In this document: positions 43,934 to 53,152 of the stretch, piece by piece
Position numbering within the stretch: the first letter of the stretch is position 1
Layout of the letters: every line of letters starts with the position of its first letter
Source: Alphaproteobacteria bacterium WMHbin7
GTDB lineage: Bacteria > Pseudomonadota > Alphaproteobacteria > Rhodospirillales > WMHbin7
Direction: 5' to 3'
Assembly: GCA_002753155.1 (NCBI GenBank)
Contig: PDZW01000013.1
Coordinates: forward strand, 27,590-91,589
DNA: 64,000 nucleotides
The notes under the pieces: generated by a model
What the model saw: the letters and a program-made list of their open reading frames with translations, nothing else
The model's database searches: none
Told to the model about the DNA's origin: nothing
Made by a program: the position numbers and the translations under genes

Positions 43934-46062
43934 AGCAGCACTCTCCCCAGGTTGACGATGATCAGGGCAAGCGTCCAGGCCAACCCCAGAGAATAGGCTA
44001 CCGAGAATCCGACCCATTTCCAACTGCCCGCTTCGCGGCGTATGGCGCCGATGGTGGCCAGACAGGGCAGGTACAATAGGGCGAACACCATAAAGGCAAA
44101 AGCCTGGGCGGGATTCATGGTTCCGCTGATGGCGCTCATCAAGCCTTCCGATTCCTTCGATTGGGCATAAAGAACGGCATAGCTGGCGACGACGGCCTCT
44201 TTGGCAACCACGCCGGTCAGAATGGCCACGGTGTCCTTCCAGCCGAAGCCCATCGGCTCGAACACCGGGGCTACGGCCATGCCGATGCGGCCAAGATAGC
44301 TTTTTTCAAGTTTTTCGCGGTCGCGCTCGGCGGTCAGTCTCTCTTCCTCCGATACGCGCTCGTCGCTGGCAGGTTGAGAGGCCAGTTCCGTCAGGGCCGC
44401 ATCATAATTCTGGCTGAAGGTGATTTCGCGCGGGAACTCCTGCAGAAACCAGATAACAATCGAACCGACCAGAATGACGCTGCCCACCTTTTGCAGAAAT
44501 CCCGCCGCATTTTCCCACATATGGAACAGCACCGCGCGGATCGAGGGCAGGCGGTAGGGCGGCAACTCCATGACGAAAGGCTCCGGCATGGAACGCAGAA
44601 CCGTCTTGCTGAACAGAATAGCCGAGCCCAATGCCGTTACGATGCTGAGCAGATACATGGCAAAGACCATGGACCCGGCATGCGCCGAGAAGAAGGCGCC
44701 CGCGAACAGCATCATGACGGGCAGTCGGGCCGAGCAGCACATGAAGGGCGTCACCAGCGAGGTGATGATGCGCGATCGTCTTCCTTCGATGGTGCGGGTC
44801 GCCATGATGGCGGGCGCGTTGCAGCCATAGCCCATGATCAGGGGAATCAGCGCCTTGCCGTGCAGTCCGAAGAGGTGCATCAGCCGGTCGAGCAGGAAGG
44901 CGCCTCTGGCGATGTAGCCGGTTTCGCTGAACAGGGCGAGAAAGAAGAAGAGGATGACCACATTGGGTAGGAAAACGATGGTGCCGCCCACGCCAGCCAG
45001 CACGCCGTTCAGCAGCAGGTCCTTGATCATGCTGTCGGGAAGGATTCCGCCCAGAAGACCACTCAGGGCATCGACGCCCGACTTGATGATGTCGGTCGGA
45101 TAGGCGCCCAGGGTGAACGTCGTTTCGAACATCACCCACATCAGGCCCAGCAGAATGGGCAGGCCGAGCCAGCGGTGCAGAAGGATATCGTCGACCCTGG
45201 TGTGCAGCATGGCTTCGTCGGGGATTTCTGCGGAAACCGTCCTGGCCTCCATCAAAAGCCCGTGAATGAAACCATAGCGACCGGCGGCGAAGGCCAGTTC
45301 GCAACTTTCGTCATGGTGTTGCTTGAAGGTGGCGCGTTCGGTTCCGACCTGCTCGATCAGTTCCTTATGCTCTCCTTCGCGGGTGAGAATTTCGTCATCG
45401 CCTTCCAGCAGCTTGATGGCCAGCCAGCGGCTTTGCTGGGCAGACATCTCCTGGGGATGCAATTCGGTGATCTGGGTGCGCACGCGTTCGATCGCTGCCT
45501 CGAGATGGGCGTCGTAGCCCACCGAAACGCTGGGATGGGGCGGGGTGGCGGGGTCGGCAATCTCCAAGGCGGCGTCGAGCAGAAGGTCAAGCCCCTCGCC
45601 CGTCGTTGCCACCGTTTCGATAACGGGGCCTCCCAGCATCGAGACCAGGGCGGGGGTGTCGATCGAGATGCCCTTGCGCCTAGCTTCGTCGAACATGTTG
45701 AGGGCATGGATTCGCGGACAGCCCATTTCGATCAACTGGGTGGTCAGGAACAGGCTGCGGTCAAGATTGCCGGAATCAAGGATGTTGATGACGACATCTG
45801 GGCGCTTGAAATGAATATAGTCGCGCCCGGCCTGCTCTTCTGGCGTTCGGGCCGACAGGGAATAGATGCCGGGCAGGTCGACCAGCATGATTTGGCGGCC
45901 TCGATGCTCGATCAGGCGTTCGCGCGGCGCAATGGTCACGCGCGGATAATTGCCCACGCTCTCGCGTGCATTGGCCAGTTTGTTGAAAATGGTGGTTTTG
46001 CCGGAATTCGGGTTGCCGGTCAGGGCCACGGTCAGGGTCTTGATCTTCACGTCATGCGTCAT
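43930..46062 (-). CDS. feoB: FeoB ferrous iron transporter
   Basis: A 710-residue protein. The cytosolic GTPase domain has G1 GNPNSGKT (residues 16-23), VGNYPRVT (G2), DLPGIYS (G3) and NMFDEA (an N-M-F-D version of the NKxD G4). The membrane domain shows the two Gate motifs (LLNGVLAGVGGTIVFLPNVVILFFF and later VGSIVIWFL) and MGYGCNAPAIMATRTI. It imports Fe(II) across the inner membrane. Start at ATG 46062 (MTHDVKIK); the longer frame adds 16 residues without a better ribosome site. A magnetosome-cluster FeoB1 is known to support magnetite formation in MSR-1. Confidence 0.93.
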   Translation of the reverse strand: MTHDVKIKTLTVALTGNPNSGKTTIFNKLANARESVGNYPRVTIAPRERLIEHRGRQIMLVDLPGIYSLSARTPEEQAGRDYIHFKRPDVVINILDSGNLDRSLFLTTQLIEMGCPRIHALNMFDEARRKGISIDTPALVSMLGGPVIETVATTGEGLDLLLDAALEIADPATPPHPSVSVGYDAHLEAAIERVRTQITELHPQEMSAQQSRWLAIKLLEGDDEILTREGEHKELIEQVGTERATFKQHHDESCELAFAAGRYGFIHGLLMEARTVSAEIPDEAMLHTRVDDILLHRWLGLPILLGLMWVMFETTFTLGAYPTDIIKSGVDALSGLLGGILPDSMIKDLLLNGVLAGVGGTIVFLPNVVILFFFLALFSETGYIARGAFLLDRLMHLFGLHGKALIPLIMGYGCNAPAIMATRTIEGRRSRIITSLVTPFMCCSARLPVMMLFAGAFFSAHAGSMVFAMYLLSIVTALGSAILFSKTVLRSMPEPFVMELPPYRLPSIRAVLFHMWENAAGFLQKVGSVILVGSIVIWFLQEFPREITFSQNYDAALTELASQPASDERVSEEERLTAERDREKLEKSYLGRIGMAVAPVFEPMGFGWKDTVAILTGVVAKEAVVASYAVLYAQSKESEGLMSAISGTMNPAQAFAFMVFALLYLPCLATIGAIRREAGSWKWVGFSVAYSLGLAWTLALIIVNLGRVLL

Positions 46063-46137
46063 TTGTGCATCCACATCCCAAGGTGCGCGAAAACGGGCAT
46101 CCTCGCGCAAGCCCGGAAACCAAGGAAATTTGGCCTA

Positions 46138-46383
46138 TCAGCTAAGGCGCAGCAAAACCTTGCGCGCATCCTCGTTGCGAAGGCTGAGTTGGTATCCCTT
46201 GATGGCGTAGATGCGCGGGTTACCCATGGGGGCCGTGCGATTGAGGCTGACCGTCGCCCCCCTGACCAGTCCCATCGCCGCTAGATTATGGCCCAAAGCG
46301 TCATCGGCGACCTTGACCACGCAGCCGCTTTGTCCGGGGCCAAGATCGGCCAGTGTCACTGCTTCCATTTGAGAATTCTGCAT
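46138..46383 (-). CDS. feoA: FeoA, SH3-like partner of FeoB
   Basis: An 81-residue SH3-fold protein: MEAVTLADLGPGQSGCVVKV, GHNLAAMGLVRGATVSLNRTAPMGNP and a YAIKGYQLSLRNEDA end are typical FeoA. It binds FeoB and promotes its activity. The gene is upstream of feoB on the same strand with 75 bp between. The ATG at 46383 gives MQNSQMEAV; the internal ATG at 46368 is equally possible. Confidence 0.92.
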   Translation of the reverse strand: MQNSQMEAVTLADLGPGQSGCVVKVADDALGHNLAAMGLVRGATVSLNRTAPMGNPRIYAIKGYQLSLRNEDARKVLLRLS

Positions 46384-46401
46384 CTCGATCCCACTTGCTT
46401 G

Positions 46402-46427
46402 GGATCTGCCTTCGCTTAGACAGATCC
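46402..46427. promoter_or_regulatory. Inverted repeat upstream of feoAB
   Basis: GGATCTG (46402-46408) and CAGATCC (46421-46427) are perfect 7-bp arms 12 bp apart, 19 bases before the feoA start. No T run follows on either strand, so an operator is more likely than a terminator. The binding protein is unknown. Confidence 0.4.
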
Positions 46428-46572
46428 GAATTGTTCCAAATCAGCGATGCGTCACGACAACTCGTTGTAACTCAAAATATTTTAGGCCTGAACGCTTGAC
46501 CCCATCCCCTTCTTCCTGGACGAGATGCCTGCTTTTGAGCCCTTCACAAACCCAATTTACAGCCACCCCTAG

Positions 46573-46603
46573 ATGCAAGTCAAATTAAAAGTCATTCGCA
46601 ATT
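46573..46603. promoter_or_regulatory. Candidate iron-regulatory site in the feoA / MamJ-like divergent region
   Basis: An AT-rich segment with half-sites TGCAAGT and ATTCGCA (inverted TGCGAAT) about 13 bp apart. The half-site shape resembles iron-response boxes of alphaproteobacterial Fur-family proteins. It is a weak match and the spacing is long. Confidence 0.25.
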
Positions 46604-46805
46604 GGCCCCCGGGATCCCCCCCCTGAAGCGCCCTAACATTTCCCGTTGTTTCCTGTTAGCATTGAGGCAAATCATAAGCAGGCCCTCTTCTTCCCCCACT
46701 GGGCGGGAAATTGGTGTTTATCGTGGGAAATGGGCGTTTTGGCCTTACCTCGAAGAGTTTGCAAGACTGCGTCAGTGCGATTCGGCGTTAATCTGGAGCG
46801 AGTGC

Positions 46806-48098
46806 ATGGTTAAGGAAAAAAAGCGGCAAGCCCCGAAGAAGCCGGCCCGTCCATCGGCACCGAAAAAGCAGATGGCTTCCGAGCCGGTTCAGGAGATGGC
46901 CTCGAAGCGGCAAATGCCTACGGCGGCGCCAGCGGAGTCGGCTTTGAAAAGGCAGGCGCCCCAGGTGCCGGTCCAGGAGGCGGCCCCGGCGCCCAAGTCA
47001 CTGGCGGCCATGTTGGCCGAGATGGGGCAGAACAAGGGGTTTATGGCGGCAAGGACGCAAGGCGAGGGCCGCGGCACGGTCAACGGGGGGAAAGCCCCGG
47101 CGGGGCAGGCGACGGCAGAGATGGCGCAGGGTGCGCCAAGCGCCGAAGCCTCGCCCGCTTCACTCAAGACCCCGCCCCCCAGCCGGGATATTCTCTCGCT
47201 CATGGAGGAAGCGCCCTGGGCGAAGAAGGCGTCCTCGCGGCAGGCCAGACCCGCATCGGCGGTCAAGGAGCCGCCTCCCCCCGTGGCCTTGTGGTCCCAG
47301 GGGGCGCCAGCGACGGAAGAATTCGCAGAAAAATTCGCTGAAAAGAAGGTCGAAGAGGATAAGCCGGTTCTTCCCCAATCCCCGGTGACCGAGGCGTCTT
47401 CCCAGGCGCCCTCCTGGCAGACGCTGCTGGAAAGTCAGCCCTGGCTGCAGCGAATGCGCCCCGCCTTGCATTCTCCCGAAGTGCAAGAGCGCAAGCAGGA
47501 GCCCGGCTTGTTGGGGGATATGCTTTCCGACAAGCGTGTCTCGACCCCTCTTCAGGAACTCATCTCGCAGAAAGTCTCCGTCGATTCCGCCCCTTCCCAC
47601 CTTGAACCGCTACCGGCATTGGAGGTTGCGGCGCAAGACGCGAAAGAGCCCAGTCCGCCTCAGGCCCCGCCTGTCTTGGCCGACCCGGTGACGCCGCAAG
47701 CCGCTCCGGCGGCAAACGAGGAGGAGGCGACTGACCCCAGCCCTTTCCCCGAACCGTCCGAGGCCTCTTTGGCGGCTGAAAAGCCCTTGGAAAAGACGGT
47801 CTCGGACGATTTGGAACAGCTTGATGAACCGGAGCGGCAAGCCGAGAAGGCTCCTGCATTGCTGGCCGATCTGCTGGCCAGCTCTAAGCCAACGGTGCCC
47901 ATCCCTGCGCCTGCACCCAGTCCTGTCCCAAAGCCAATAACCGCCAAATCGCCGCCTAAGCCCGATTCAACTTTGCGCGAGCCGGACCGCAAGGAAATTC
48001 CAGTCGAGGATCTGCTGGGCGGCGTGATCAGTCTGTTCGGTTCGGGTGTGAAGGGGGTCTCATCGCTCTTCAGGCGTAAATCGAATGCGCGAAAGTGA
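46806..48098 (+). CDS. MamJ-like (LimJ-type) Ala/Pro-rich protein
   Basis: A 430-residue low-complexity protein; ATG 46806 has GGAG seven bases upstream. The N-terminus is Lys/Pro-rich (KEKKRQAPKKPARP), the body Ala/Pro/Glu/Ser-rich with repeated SLMEEAPW and LLESQPW short motifs, and the C-terminus ends in IPVEDLLGGVISLFGSGV followed by basic residues. The MamJ in this window carries PVENLLTGVVTLVGSGV in the same place and also an LLQASPW motif. Shared terminal motif plus composition suggest a paralogue that, like MamJ/LimJ, may link magnetosomes to MamK. It is upstream of mamH, a place where I know of no mam gene in classical mamAB operons. Confidence 0.65.
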   Translation: MVKEKKRQAPKKPARPSAPKKQMASEPVQEMASKRQMPTAAPAESALKRQAPQVPVQEAAPAPKSLAAMLAEMGQNKGFMAARTQGEGRGTVNGGKAPAGQATAEMAQGAPSAEASPASLKTPPPSRDILSLMEEAPWAKKASSRQARPASAVKEPPPPVALWSQGAPATEEFAEKFAEKKVEEDKPVLPQSPVTEASSQAPSWQTLLESQPWLQRMRPALHSPEVQERKQEPGLLGDMLSDKRVSTPLQELISQKVSVDSAPSHLEPLPALEVAAQDAKEPSPPQAPPVLADPVTPQAAPAANEEEATDPSPFPEPSEASLAAEKPLEKTVSDDLEQLDEPERQAEKAPALLADLLASSKPTVPIPAPAPSPVPKPITAKSPPKPDSTLREPDRKEIPVEDLLGGVISLFGSGVKGVSSLFRRKSNARK

Positions 48099-48248
48099 CG
48101 CTTGGCTTCTAAGGGGCCGATGAGACGGGAGTGCATGTCATTCTCATTTGGGGGTGGAAAGCTGGACATGGGGTTTTTTTTGTGATTAACCACTCTGGCC
48201 GTGCGGGGTGACTCTCAGGGCCTTGATGCATTGAAACCAGAGGAAGAC

Positions 48249-49550
48249 ATGCCCTCACAGGGAGTCTTGGAGTCGCAGCGCAACTCGCTGTATCTGCTGT
48301 CGGCCGTCTGCATGATCTGCATGACGCTGGCGGTGGCCGTGCAGCCCTTGTTCCTGCGCAACGTTCTCAATATTTCCTTCGAGCAGGCTGGCTTCATCAA
48401 CGCGAATGTGCAGGTGGTGACAGAGATCCTCGACATTTTCGTCGTGGGTTACCTGGGCTACTGGTCTGATCGCATCGGTCGCGTTCGCATCATCGTTTTT
48501 GGCTTCCTCGTCGCAGCCCTGGGGGCCTTCATCGCCCCCTTCAGCCTGCCCTTCGGCCAGTTGGCGGGCAGCGCTCTGGTCGTCTATTACCTGTCGCGCA
48601 TCATCATGTCGCTGGGCACGGGTGCGGTTTGGCCCCAGCTTTCCGCCCTGGCCGGTGATTTCAGCGACAGTTCGAACCGGGCTCGGCTGATGAGCAATAC
48701 GGCCTTCATGATGGCCTTCGGCGTCACCCTGGTCTATGCCGTGCTGATGCAGATTCCCAATTACGCCAGCGTCTACACCACCATGCTGTTGACGGCGGTT
48801 ATCTCGCTGCTGGGCGCCTGGCTGGCCAAATCCTGCCTGGTGGACGTCGCGCCACGGCTGGAAGACAAGTCTATTCCCTGGAAGCGCGTCTGGAGACTGG
48901 TGCGGGCCGAGCGCCATCTGCGCCTTGCCTTCACGACCTCGTTCTTTGCGCGTAGCGACATGGTTTTCGTCGGTCTGTTCCTGATGCTGTGGTTCATCTA
49001 TTTCGCCGATCTGGTGGGCATGACGCAGGAAGCCGCTGCGGCACGGGCCGGACAGTTGATCGGTGCCTTGGGGGTTGCGGTGATGGTCTCCATCCCGCTA
49101 TGGCGCATGTTTATCGAACGCCAGGGGCGCACGAAGGCGATCATTCTGGGCATGGCGCTGTCGGGCCTGGGCTTCCTGATGCTGGGTTTCATGGTCAACC
49201 CTTTCAGTTGGCTCATCGTTTTTCCGGTGGTGCTGGTGGCGGCGGGACAGGCGGGCTGCTTTGTCGCACCGCAGATTCTGACCGTGGATTACGCTCCCCG
49301 CGACCTGTTGGGATCCGTGCTGGGCGCCTTCAACGTGGCGGGCGGCATCGGGATCATTCTCTTTGTTCAGATAGGCGGACTGCTCTTCGACATGGTAGGT
49401 CCGCATGCCCCATTTTTGTTTACAGGCGTGGGCAATCTCCTTATTCTGGCCTATGCCGTTTGGGTTCAAAGGCTTGACCGGGAAGTGGGCCGCGAGGATG
49501 AAGAATTCGCGGCCATGGGAGATGCCGACCCACAAAGCCAGGAACTTTAG
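48249..49550 (+). CDS. mamH: MamH, major facilitator magnetosome transporter
   Basis: A 433-residue, 12-helix MFS protein. The ATG at 48249 is used (GAGGA upstream); the open frame begins 48 bases earlier at a GTG. MFS loop signatures [15 protein letters not shown] and the second-half equivalents are present. MamH is thought to move iron or another solute into the magnetosome and partly overlaps MamZ in function. First gene of the mamAB operon; its upstream 150 bp holds a T8 run and a possible Fur-like site. Confidence 0.9.
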   Translation: MPSQGVLESQRNSLYLLSAVCMICMTLAVAVQPLFLRNVLNISFEQAGFINANVQVVTEILDIFVVGYLGYWSDRIGRVRIIVFGFLVAALGAFIAPFSLPFGQLAGSALVVYYLSRIIMSLGTGAVWPQLSALAGDFSDSSNRARLMSNTAFMMAFGVTLVYAVLMQIPNYASVYTTMLLTAVISLLGAWLAKSCLVDVAPRLEDKSIPWKRVWRLVRAERHLRLAFTTSFFARSDMVFVGLFLMLWFIYFADLVGMTQEAAAARAGQLIGALGVAVMVSIPLWRMFIERQGRTKAIILGMALSGLGFLMLGFMVNPFSWLIVFPVVLVAAGQAGCFVAPQILTVDYAPRDLLGSVLGAFNVAGGIGIILFVQIGGLLFDMVGPHAPFLFTGVGNLLILAYAVWVQRLDREVGREDEEFAAMGDADPQSQEL

Positions 49551-49589
49551 GTTGAATCCAACTCAAGCCATATCGTCGGAGAGGACATC

Positions 49590-49799
49590 ATGCCGAGCGT
49601 AATTTTTGGATTGCTCACCGTGGCCTTGGGGCTTTGGGGACTGACGGCCTGGTGGTGGTCGGTTACCGAGTTTTTGCGCGGCGCCCTTCCGATCGCCCTG
49701 ATTTTCCTGGGTTTGGTGGCTTTGGCGGCGGGTGTTCGCACTGTCCGCAAGCCGGGCGGCAAGGCGACAGGCAAGGCTGAGGCCGAGGAAGATATCTGA
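49590..49799 (+). CDS. mamI: MamI, vesicle-forming magnetosome protein
   Basis: A 69-residue protein with two transmembrane helices (about 5-21 and 28-48) joined by WWWSVTEFLRGALP, followed by a charged C-terminal tail (TGKAEAEEDI). MamI is one of the essential proteins for magnetosome membrane invagination, with MamL, MamQ and MamB. Its last base is the first base of mamE. Confidence 0.93.
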   Translation: MPSVIFGLLTVALGLWGLTAWWWSVTEFLRGALPIALIFLGLVALAAGVRTVRKPGGKATGKAEAEEDI

Positions 49800-52060
49800 T
49801 GAGGGATTTTACGGACGATACGGACGAGGCGGTTGAGCCGCAGGTCTGTTCGAAGGATCTGAAAAAGTATTTCTTCGTCATTGGCGTGGTGGCGCTGGTC
49901 GTGCTGTTTGGCGCTTACGCCTATCGCCAATCGACGGGTGGCGGCGTCAGCTTCAGCAAGCTTCTGGCGAATTTGGGCGGCAATCCCGCTGTCAATTTGC
50001 CTGTTCAGGGCAACCAGGCGGGCGCGGGCGGGGCGATGTCCCTGCCGGTGGGCGTTCTCGCAGCTCCTCCGTCGGGGGCCGGTGGGCTGGCGACCATGCC
50101 GCCGATGGTCGAAACGGGCGGCGGCCAGGCTGCGGACTGGGCGGGATCTCCCGATTTTTCGTCGGTCGCAAGCTTGTTGCGCAACAGCGTGGTCAGCGTT
50201 ACGGCGGCTTCGGGCGGCCAGGGCGTTGCCGAGCCTTTGTCCCCGACCGGCGTGTTTCCTGACGGCCAGTTCCGTTTTGCAACCCCCATGGCGCGCGCCG
50301 TCGAGAACATGGGATCGGGCGTCATCATCCGCAGCGACGGATATATTCTCACGAACTACCATGTCGTGCGCGGCGCCAATTCCGTTTTCGTCAACGTGCT
50401 GGATGATTTCGCGGCGACGCGCTATGCGGCCGACATCGTTAAGATGGACGAATCGCTCGATCTCGCCCTGCTGAAGGTGACGCCCAAGTCGCCCTTGCAT
50501 GCCGCCGTGCTGGGCGACAGTGACGCCGTCCGGGTGGCGGATGCCGTTCTGGCGATCGGCAGCCCCTTCGGGCTGGATATGACGGTCAGCCGGGGAATCA
50601 TCTCGGCCAAGCGCAAATCGCTGGTCATCGAGGGGGTGACTCACACCAATCTCTTGCAGACCGATGCCGCGATCAATCAGGGCAATTCCGGCGGGCCGTT
50701 GGTGGCGCGCAACGGCGCCGTGATCGGCATCAATACGGCGATCTACACGCCGACCGGCGCCTTCGCCGGAATCGGATTCTCGGTGCCCAGCAATCAGGCC
50801 AAGCTGTTCGCCATGGACGAGTTGAACAGCCTTCCCGCTTCGACGGTTGAAGGCCCGTCGATGGGGCTGGTGGCCTTTCAGGGCCCGCAGGGCAACGCCG
50901 CATTCGGTCAACAGCAGATGGGGGGCGGCGCCGTCGGCGCCGCAGGCCCGCCGATCATGGCGGGCGTGACCTCGCCGCACCGTGACGGGCGCCAGAACAT
51001 GGTCTGCACGAATTGCCACGACCTGATTGGTGGGGCTGGACAAAGGGCCGTCGCTGGTCAGGGGCAGTCGATGATGCCCGTGGCGGCGCCCGTGGGCGCT
51101 GTGCCGCCGCCGATCATGGCGGGTGTTGCCTCGCCGCATGCCGATGGCCGCGAGAAGATGGCCTGCACGACCTGCCACACGCTGCTGCCCGCCAGGGCCG
51201 GAGTGGTTGCGATGCCGGGTCCGGGCGTTGGTGGATCGCCTTATCAGTTCGCGCAACCTCCGGCGAGTTTGGCCATGAATGTCCAGGCTGGGGCCGGAAC
51301 GGGCCGCGCGGGCGGCATGGCTCCGGATATGCCGGGGCCGGGCGGCAGCACGAATATGCTGGGGGCTTATCTGCAAGCCATGCAGCCCTTTTTGGCGCAA
51401 AAGCTGAATCAGCCGGCGGGACGCGGCGTTTTCGTCAGCGGCGTCGTTCCCGATTCTCCCGCCTTCGCGGCGGGGCTGAAGGCGGGCGACATCATCTTGA
51501 AAGCCGATGGTCGGCCGGTCAAGGCGCCCACCGACATATCCGCGCAACTGACGGCGATGGCGGATGGCAGACCGGTTCGGCTGGGCATTCTTAGGGATGG
51601 CGAGCCGCGTAATCTCGATATCGCTCCGTCTGTGATGGGCCGCGTGGCGGCCCTGCAGGGCGCACCCCAGGCGGGCGTGGCGAGGCCGCAGGCCGGCGGA
51701 ATGGCGCAACAGCAGATTCCGATGATGGGCGCGCCTGCGCCGACCATGCCGCAGGCAAGACCTGTTGTGCCCAGCGAGTTCAGTTGGCTGGGGATCGAGA
51801 TCGAGAGCTTTCAGCAGGTGCCGGGCGCCGTCGGCGCTCCTCAGGGGACCATGCTGAAGGGTGCCTCGATCGCCGAGGTCAAGCGCGGATCGAAGGCTCA
51901 GGTTAACGGGCTGGCGGCAGGCGATGTCATCTTGGAAGTGAATAACCGTCCGGTTGGCAATGCGGCCCAGTTGGATCAGTCGATCAAGGGCTCGACCGCG
52001 GGGCAGCCGGTGCTTATCAAGGTTCACCGGAACGGGCAGGAATTTTTTGTCGTACTCTGA
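49799..52060 (+). CDS. mamE: MamE, magnetosome HtrA-like protease with magnetochrome domains
   Basis: A 753-residue protein. TM helix at about 24-42; trypsin-like domain with the triad H188 (NYHVV), D221 (LDLALL) and S297 (GNSGGP), the same numbers as in AMB-1 MamE, so active protease is expected. Two magnetochrome c-type haem sites follow: C403-x2-C406-H407 and C456-x2-C459-H460, each in a near-identical PPIMAGV.SPH.DGR context. Two PDZ domains (about 540-620 and 660-750) end the protein. MamE recruits proteins and proteolytically releases crystal growth. It is co-translated with mamI and mamJ. Confidence 0.97.
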   Translation: MRDFTDDTDEAVEPQVCSKDLKKYFFVIGVVALVVLFGAYAYRQSTGGGVSFSKLLANLGGNPAVNLPVQGNQAGAGGAMSLPVGVLAAPPSGAGGLATMPPMVETGGGQAADWAGSPDFSSVASLLRNSVVSVTAASGGQGVAEPLSPTGVFPDGQFRFATPMARAVENMGSGVIIRSDGYILTNYHVVRGANSVFVNVLDDFAATRYAADIVKMDESLDLALLKVTPKSPLHAAVLGDSDAVRVADAVLAIGSPFGLDMTVSRGIISAKRKSLVIEGVTHTNLLQTDAAINQGNSGGPLVARNGAVIGINTAIYTPTGAFAGIGFSVPSNQAKLFAMDELNSLPASTVEGPSMGLVAFQGPQGNAAFGQQQMGGGAVGAAGPPIMAGVTSPHRDGRQNMVCTNCHDLIGGAGQRAVAGQGQSMMPVAAPVGAVPPPIMAGVASPHADGREKMACTTCHTLLPARAGVVAMPGPGVGGSPYQFAQPPASLAMNVQAGAGTGRAGGMAPDMPGPGGSTNMLGAYLQAMQPFLAQKLNQPAGRGVFVSGVVPDSPAFAAGLKAGDIILKADGRPVKAPTDISAQLTAMADGRPVRLGILRDGEPRNLDIAPSVMGRVAALQGAPQAGVARPQAGGMAQQQIPMMGAPAPTMPQARPVVPSEFSWLGIEIESFQQVPGAVGAPQGTMLKGASIAEVKRGSKAQVNGLAAGDVILEVNNRPVGNAAQLDQSIKGSTAGQPVLIKVHRNGQEFFVVL

Positions 52061-52087
52061 CGCCCAAGGGCAGATTCAGCAGCAAGG

Positions 52088-53077
52088 ATGGCGATGACCA
52101 GAGATGTGAACAGCGCAGCGAATTCGAGGCCGCCCCTGGCAAAGGGGAAGGGGCAGGGCCGTGCTGCGTCGCATCCGGCGGCGGAGGACAGCCTGCCCGC
52201 CGATGGCGTGTGGGGTGATCTGCTGCAGGCCTCTCCCTGGTCCAACCGGCCATTCCGCGGCCTGCGCAACGCGCCGATGCTGCCCTTTGCTGAGGCCGAG
52301 ATGACGAAATCGCCCCCCATCGGGACAGAGATATGGGATCCGGGTTGGTCGGGGGATGATTCTGGGAAGGACACCGATCAGGCGTCAGCCGAGGTGGAGA
52401 TTCGGGTCGATATCGACGCGGCGCCCGCCACGGTCATCGACATCGAGGTTGACATCGAAGTCGAAGCTGCATCTTCGCAGCCAGAACGAGAAGCCGTGCC
52501 CGAGCCTGTCGTGGTTGCCGTGGAGCCAAAGGTCGTGGCCGAAGAACCCGAGCCCGAGCCCGTGCCCGAACCTGTCGTGGTTGTCGTGGAGCCAGAGGTC
52601 GTGGCCGAAGAACCCGAGCCCGAGCCCGAACCTGTCGTGGTTGTCGTGGAGCCAGAGGTCGTGGCCGAAGAGATCGAACCCGAGCCCGAACCTGTCGTGG
52701 TTGTCGTGGAGCCAGAGGTCGTGGCCGAAGAGATCGAACCCGAGCCCGTTCTATCGGCGCCGTCGCCCGTGGTGGAGACGATGGCGGCCAAGAGGCCGGA
52801 CACGTCACCCGCCGCTGCACCGGTGGTGCCTGCAAAAACGGCTGAAGTCAAAAAGGCAGCCGTCAAGAAGGCCGCATCAGCGCTGTTGGCAAAGCCTGCA
52901 GGCGTCAAGTCGCAGGAAGTTCCTGTCGAGAATTTGCTGACGGGTGTGGTGACGCTGGTTGGCAGTGGTGTTGGCAGTGTCGTGGGATTGGCCGCCTTTG
53001 CGGGGGCCTCGGCAGCAAGTGCGCTGGGCTTTGGCGCAAAGAAGCAGAAGAATTCCCCAGGCAAGGCGAAGAAATAG
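52088..53077 (+). CDS. mamJ: MamJ, acidic repeat protein linking magnetosomes to MamK
   Basis: A 329-residue acidic protein between mamE and mamK, the canonical mamJ location. N-terminal region (1-125) with DLLQASPWSNRPF; central acidic repeats (about 138-220) of VVVVEPEVVAEE and EPEPEP; a Lys/Ala-rich linker; and the C-terminal PVENLLTGVVTLVGSGV plus a Gly/Ala hydrophobic segment. MamJ anchors magnetosomes to MamK filaments. ATG 52088 is used; ATG 52094 with AAGGA upstream is an alternative. Confidence 0.9.
   Translation: MAMTRDVNSAANSRPPLAKGKGQGRAASHPAAEDSLPADGVWGDLLQASPWSNRPFRGLRNAPMLPFAEAEMTKSPPIGTEIWDPGWSGDDSGKDTDQASAEVEIRVDIDAAPATVIDIEVDIEVEAASSQPEREAVPEPVVVAVEPKVVAEEPEPEPVPEPVVVVVEPEVVAEEPEPEPEPVVVVVEPEVVAEEIEPEPEPVVVVVEPEVVAEEIEPEPVLSAPSPVVETMAAKRPDTSPAAAPVVPAKTAEVKKAAVKKAASALLAKPAGVKSQEVPVENLLTGVVTLVGSGVGSVVGLAAFAGASAASALGFGAKKQKNSPGKAKK
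52501..52740 (+). repeat. 60-bp tandem repeat array inside mamJ
   Basis: Four copies of a 60-bp in-frame unit encoding a 20-residue Glu/Pro/Val repeat. The copies at 52621-52680 and 52681-52740 are identical; 52561-52620 differs in a few bases; the first copy (52501-52560) is shifted by 6 bp. Such arrays expand and contract by slippage or recombination. Confidence 0.9.
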
Positions 53078-53152
53078 GACAGCGACGCTGATCAGGATCA
53101 GGACCGGGGGGCAAATCGCCCGGGGCAACGGAAAACAGGGAAGGATAGGCAA

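Larger units (their letters stand above)
46384..46805. other. Divergent promoter region between feoA and the MamJ-like gene
   Basis: This 422-bp region has no convincing gene. It contains a 7-bp inverted repeat GGATCTG-N12-CAGATCC (46402-46427) close to the feoA start and an AT-rich segment (46573-46603) with paired TGCAAGT/ATTCGCA half-sites that resemble an alphaproteobacterial iron-box. A C-rich run follows at about 46606-46622. Fur-family control of feoAB and the adjoining mam genes is plausible, but the sites are weak by eye. Confidence 0.45.

Noticed and set aside
44161..44970. 269-residue frame antisense to feoB
   Set aside because: Low-complexity shadow frame; FeoB motifs on the other strand are complete.
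49547..52027. 826-residue frame antisense to mamI and mamE
   Set aside because: Arg/His/Ala-rich reverse translation of mamE; MamE catalytic and haem motifs are intact on the plus strand.
52378..53064. Ser/Thr/Gly repeat frame antisense to mamJ
   Set aside because: Its apparent repeats are the mirror of the mamJ 60-bp units.
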